Below, in pieces: positions 6,403-8,538 of a DNA stretch of 8,538 bases. The stretch is from Candidatus Melainabacteria bacterium (lineage in GTDB: Bacteria > Actinomycetota > Actinomycetes > Mycobacteriales > Pseudonocardiaceae). Below the pieces are notes generated by a model. It ran no database searches. It was not told the origin of the DNA and worked only from the letters and a program-made list of their open reading frames with translations. Both the position numbers and the translations under genes were made by a program. How positions within the stretch are numbered: position 1 is the first letter of the stretch; the number at the start of each line of letters is the position of its first letter. The stretch spans positions 1 through 8,538 of the forward strand of contig CAJCJE010000142.1 of NCBI GenBank assembly GCA_903970565.1. Direction: 5' to 3'.

Positions 6403-6489
6403 GTGCTTGAGCAGGTGTTCGATCCGGACGCGATGCCGGTCAGCGCGTACTGGTGGACCCCACGGATGACATGGCAGGTATGCGGGTGA
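6403..6489 (+). CDS. Possible leaderless small ORF (28 aa, Trp-containing) before KAS III
   Basis: The frame from GTG 6403 to TGA 6487-6489 would encode MLEQVFDPDAMPVSAY, then WW (codons 17-18), then TPRMTWQVCG. About 82% of its codons end in G or C although it lies in a less GC-rich region. A TANNNT box ends 6 nt before the GTG, as in leaderless transcripts, and there is no Shine-Dalgarno sequence. Its TGA overlaps the GTG at 6486, one of the possible KAS III starts, as GTGA, the same junction used between KAS III and the next gene. It could be a leader peptide. Equally, it may be a chance frame and the true 5' leader or N-terminus of KAS III. I recognise no homologue. Confidence 0.25.
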   Translation: MLEQVFDPDAMPVSAYWWTPRMTWQVCG

Positions 6490-7448
6490 GTGGATCTCGG
6501 GTGGTTTCGCTTGGTCATTACCAACCGTCCCGGTTGGTGACCAATCAGGAACTGAGTGCGTCGCTGGGTACCTCGGACGAATGGATTTCCGAACGAATCG
6601 GGGTGCGCACCCGCCGGATCGCCGCCGCGGACGAGTCCGTTGCGGACATGGCGTCGGCTGCCGCCGCGAAGGCGCTGTCCGAATCCGGGTTCGAGGCCGC
6701 CAGCATCGACCTGGTCGTGGTGGCCACCTGCACCGCGCTGGACCGAATGCCCAATGTGGCCGCTCGCGTCGCCGAGCGGATCGGCATCACCGCGCCGGGC
6801 GTGTTCGACCTCAACGCGGCCTGCTCGGGTTTCTCCACCGCGCTGGCCACCGCCGACCACGCGATCCGCGCGGGTGCCAGCAGCAGGGCGATCGTGATTG
6901 GCGTCGACAAGATGAGTGACTTCCTGGACTGGCAGGACCGCTCCAGCGCGGTGATCTTCGGTGACGGGGCCGGCGCGGCGGTCGTCGAGGCGGCCCCGGC
7001 CGGCACCCCGGCCGGGATCGGCCCGGTCGTCTGGGGATCGGACCCGGCCGGCGCCGACCGGATCACTATGGCCGCCGACCGGCCGGACGGTGCCCAGCCG
7101 CTGTTCCGGCAGGAGGGGCAGGCGGTGTTCCGCTGGGCGACCACCGCGCTGGCTCCGGTCGCGCTGCTGGCCTGCCAGCGAGCCGGGGTCGCGCCGGCCC
7201 AACTGGGCGGCATCGTCACCCACCAGGCCAACCTGCGCATCATCAACTCGATCGCCGGCAAGATCGGCGCGACCGACGCGGTGCTCGCCACCGATCTCGT
7301 CGAATCCGGCAACACCTCGGCGGCGAGCATCCCGCTGGCGTTGTCCAAACTGGTCGAACAGCGCCGCATCGCCGCCGGCGCACCCGTGCTGCTGTTCGGT
7401 TTCGGCGCCGGCCTGTCCTACGCGGGCCAGGTCGTCGGCTGCCCGTGA
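6480..7448 (+). CDS. Beta-ketoacyl-ACP synthase III (FabH-like)
   Basis: A cytosolic thiolase-fold enzyme expected to condense an acyl-CoA starter with malonyl-ACP, in type II fatty-acid synthesis or a specialised pathway. From ATG 6480 it is 322 residues. Landmarks are the TSDEWI and GVRTRRIA signatures near the N-terminus, AACSGF with catalytic C115, GDGAGAAVV, THQAN with H248, and ESGNTSAAS with N278, so the Cys-His-Asn triad is complete. The C-to-H spacing (133) and H-to-N spacing (30) match E. coli FabH closely. Start choice is uncertain: in-frame options are GTG 6453, ATG 6471, ATG 6480 and GTG 6486. Homology begins at about SRVVSLGHYQP, favouring 6480 or 6486; GGCAGG (6473-6478) is 7 nt from 6486 but only 1 nt from 6480. 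It overlaps the DUF998 gene by GTGA. No acp, fabD or fabF is adjacent, so it is not the usual fab operon. Confidence 0.9.
   Translation: MRVSGSRVVSLGHYQPSRLVTNQELSASLGTSDEWISERIGVRTRRIAAADESVADMASAAAAKALSESGFEAASIDLVVVATCTALDRMPNVAARVAERIGITAPGVFDLNAACSGFSTALATADHAIRAGASSRAIVIGVDKMSDFLDWQDRSSAVIFGDGAGAAVVEAAPAGTPAGIGPVVWGSDPAGADRITMAADRPDGAQPLFRQEGQAVFRWATTALAPVALLACQRAGVAPAQLGGIVTHQANLRIINSIAGKIGATDAVLATDLVESGNTSAASIPLALSKLVEQRRIAAGAPVLLFGFGAGLSYAGQVVGCP
6511..6544 (+). other. Long imperfect hairpin inside the 5' end of the KAS III coding sequence
   Basis: ACCAACCG (6520-6527) pairs with CGGTTGGT (6531-6538) around a 3-nt loop, and TTGGTC (6511-6516) pairs with GACCAA (6539-6544) after a 3-nt bulge (ATT). 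The total is 14 bp, some 25-30 nt downstream of the likely start codons. In RNA it could affect early elongation or ribosome loading; in DNA it could be an intragenic operator. It also encodes conserved residues around HYQPSRLVTN, so coding constraint may explain part of it. Confidence 0.5.
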
Positions 7449-8056
7449 CCGCTGCCGACGTCCCATCGCCCCGCCCGGCGGTTCGCGGGTGGGCGGTGGC
7501 GTCCTCGATCCTCGCCCCGGTGGCGATGATCGGCGGCTGGCAGCTCGCGGCCACCCGGCAGCCGGCCACCTACCACGCGGTCCGGGACACCATCAGCGCG
7601 CTGGCCGGGCTCGGCGCGCGGGACCGCTGGCTGATGACGCTCGGCTTCGTCGTGCTGGGCTGCTGCCATCTGGTCACCGCCGCCGGCCTGACCGTGGCGC
7701 GCCCGGCCGGCCGGGCACTGCTCGGCATCGGCGGCGTGGCGGTTCTGCTGGTCGCCGCGTTCCCGGTGCCGGTCCAGGGGCCCTCGACGGCGCACTCGGT
7801 GGTGGCGGGGATCGCGTTCGTCGCCCTGTCCGTGTGGTCGCTCGCCGCCTACCCGGCCGGCGGCCCCGTCGGCGCGCTGCGGTTGCCGGTGCTGCTGGTG
7901 GTGACCGTGGTGCTCCTCGGACTGCTGCTGGTGTTTGTGCTCGAACTCCTTGGCGGGCAGCGGATCGGACTTGCCGAGCGGCTGCTGGCCGGCGCGCAGG
8001 CGCTGTGGCCGGCCGTGCTCGCGGTCAGTCTGTGGCGCGCTCGGGGACGTCCCTGA
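7445..8056 (+). CDS. DUF998 family integral membrane protein
   Basis: A 203-residue protein with six predicted transmembrane helices at about 15-37, 62-84, 91-108, 117-139, 146-170 and 177-198. The loop after the first helix carries YHAVRDTISALA (43-54), matching the conserved Y.xVRxTIS motif of DUF998, and a His (H117) opens the fourth helix, also typical of the family. The N-terminal dozen residues are Pro-rich and no cleavable signal is evident. The GTG start overlaps the KAS III stop as GTGA, so the two proteins are probably made together. The biochemical role of DUF998 is unknown to me; coupling to KAS III suggests, but does not show, a link to lipid or membrane metabolism. The next gene is convergent, so this ends the transcript. 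Confidence 0.88.
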   Translation: MTAADVPSPRPAVRGWAVASSILAPVAMIGGWQLAATRQPATYHAVRDTISALAGLGARDRWLMTLGFVVLGCCHLVTAAGLTVARPAGRALLGIGGVAVLLVAAFPVPVQGPSTAHSVVAGIAFVALSVWSLAAYPAGGPVGALRLPVLLVVTVVLLGLLLVFVLELLGGQRIGLAERLLAGAQALWPAVLAVSLWRARGRP

Positions 8057-8077
8057 CCCGTCCGTCCCGGCGGACAA

Positions 8078-8113
8078 CCGCGCCCGGTCTCCGGTTTCGG
8101 AGACCGGGCGCGG
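8078..8113. terminator. Bidirectional terminator between the DUF998 gene and msrA
   Basis: Bases 8078-8093 pair perfectly with 8098-8113 (16 bp) around the 4-nt loop GTTT. It lies between two converging genes, 21 nt past the DUF998 stop and 32 nt past the msrA stop on the other strand, so it can serve both. No T-tract follows on either side. Confidence 0.85.
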
Positions 8114-8145
8114 GCGGTCGGATGCGCACCGAGGGCGTGACGTGA

Positions 8146-8538
8146 CTACGCGGTCGCGGAACTCGCGCGGTGCGGCAGCTTCCAGCCGGGCCGGACGTAG
8201 TGGCAGGTGTAGCCGTCCGGGTAGTTGAGCAGATAGTCCTGGTGCTCCGGCTCGGCCTCCCAGAACGGACCCTCCGGTGCCACCTCGGTGACCACCTTGC
8301 CCGGCCACAGGCCGGAGGCGTTCACGTCGGCGATGGTGTCCTCGGCGACGGCTTTCTGCTCGTCGCTGGTGTAGAAGATCGCCGAGCGGTAGCTGAGGCC
8401 GACGTCGTTGCCCTGGCGGTTGCGCGTCGACGGGTCGTGGATCTGGAAGAAGAACTCCAGCAGATCGCGGAAGGAGATCCGGGCCGGATCGAAGACGATC
8501 TCGATGGCCTCCGCGTGCGTGCCGTGCCGGCGGTAGGT
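8146..8538 (-). CDS. msrA: Peptide-methionine (S)-S-oxide reductase MsrA, C-terminal part (cut by window edge)
   Basis: The minus-strand frame is open from the right edge and stops at TAG (8148-8146), giving 130 residues, well over half of a typical MsrA. The enzyme repairs methionine S-sulfoxide in proteins, using thioredoxin. Diagnostic segments are [17 protein letters not shown] at the visible N-terminus, [19 protein letters not shown] (29-47), [12 protein letters not shown] (50-61) and [28 protein letters not shown] (95-122). The catalytic GCFWG motif lies beyond the window, so intactness of the active site cannot be judged. GNDVG is followed by LS where many relatives have TQ. The THAEAIEI form places it with the MsrA branch common in actinobacteria and plants. 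It converges on the DUF998 gene and shares its terminator. Confidence 0.95.
   Translation of the reverse strand, partial: TYRRHGTHAEAIEIVFDPARISFRDLLEFFFQIHDPSTRNRQGNDVGLSYRSAIFYTSDEQKAVAEDTIADVNASGLWPGKVVTEVAPEGPFWEAEPEHQDYLLNYPDGYTCHYVRPGWKLPHRASSATA

Noticed and set aside
1..8538. A new defence, mobile or CRISPR-like system.
   Set aside because: No nuclease, helicase, transposase, reverse transcriptase, integrase or spaced repeat array is visible. The genes present are recognisable metabolic and regulatory families.

Overview
The window is about 70% GC or higher by eye, with strongly GC-biased third codon positions, GTG as well as ATG starts, 4-base start/stop overlaps and GC-rich terminators without T-tracts. 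This points to a high-GC actinomycete chromosome. The protein families fit that, but I cannot name a genus. I see no insertion sequence, integrase, tRNA, rRNA, CRISPR array or recognisable defence operon. Most of the window is ordinary chromosomal metabolism.

Left part (1-1648, + strand): the last ~51 codons of an unrecognised gene enter from the left edge, end in a Thr/Asn-rich 8-residue repeat, and overlap (ATGA) a CurA/prostaglandin-reductase-type NADPH-dependent oxidoreductase. An HxlR-family regulator follows 7 nt later. The three look like one transcript, closed by a perfect 16-bp hairpin at 1667-1705. Middle (1817-6107, + strand): a lone 895-residue GH38-type alpha-mannosidase-like protein with all recognisable metal and catalytic residues but no sugar transporter beside it. 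Its 3' end runs into a degenerate ~20-bp tandem repeat. A complete 480-residue NAD(P)-dependent aldehyde dehydrogenase follows with its own likely promoter and a strong terminator hairpin.

Right part (6108-8538): a 295-bp AT-richer intergenic region carries a perfect 16-bp palindrome (6340-6355) and a TANNNT-type -10 box. The box sits exactly where it would drive a leaderless 28-codon ORF with tandem Trp codons. That small ORF would end in a GTGA overlap with one of the possible starts of a beta-ketoacyl-ACP synthase III (FabH-like) gene, which has a long hairpin just inside its coding sequence. The KAS III gene itself overlaps (GTGA) a six-helix DUF998 membrane protein. A perfect 16-bp hairpin then separates these from a convergent, truncated msrA (methionine sulfoxide reductase A) on the minus strand.

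The most novel candidate is the possible leaderless leader-peptide and hairpin arrangement in front of the KAS III-DUF998 pair. It is an inference from sequence geometry and needs transcript-start data. Next come the tandem repeat that supplies the stop codon of the GH38 gene, and an HxlR regulator that lacks the usual N-terminal redox cysteine but has a C-terminal Cys/His cluster.
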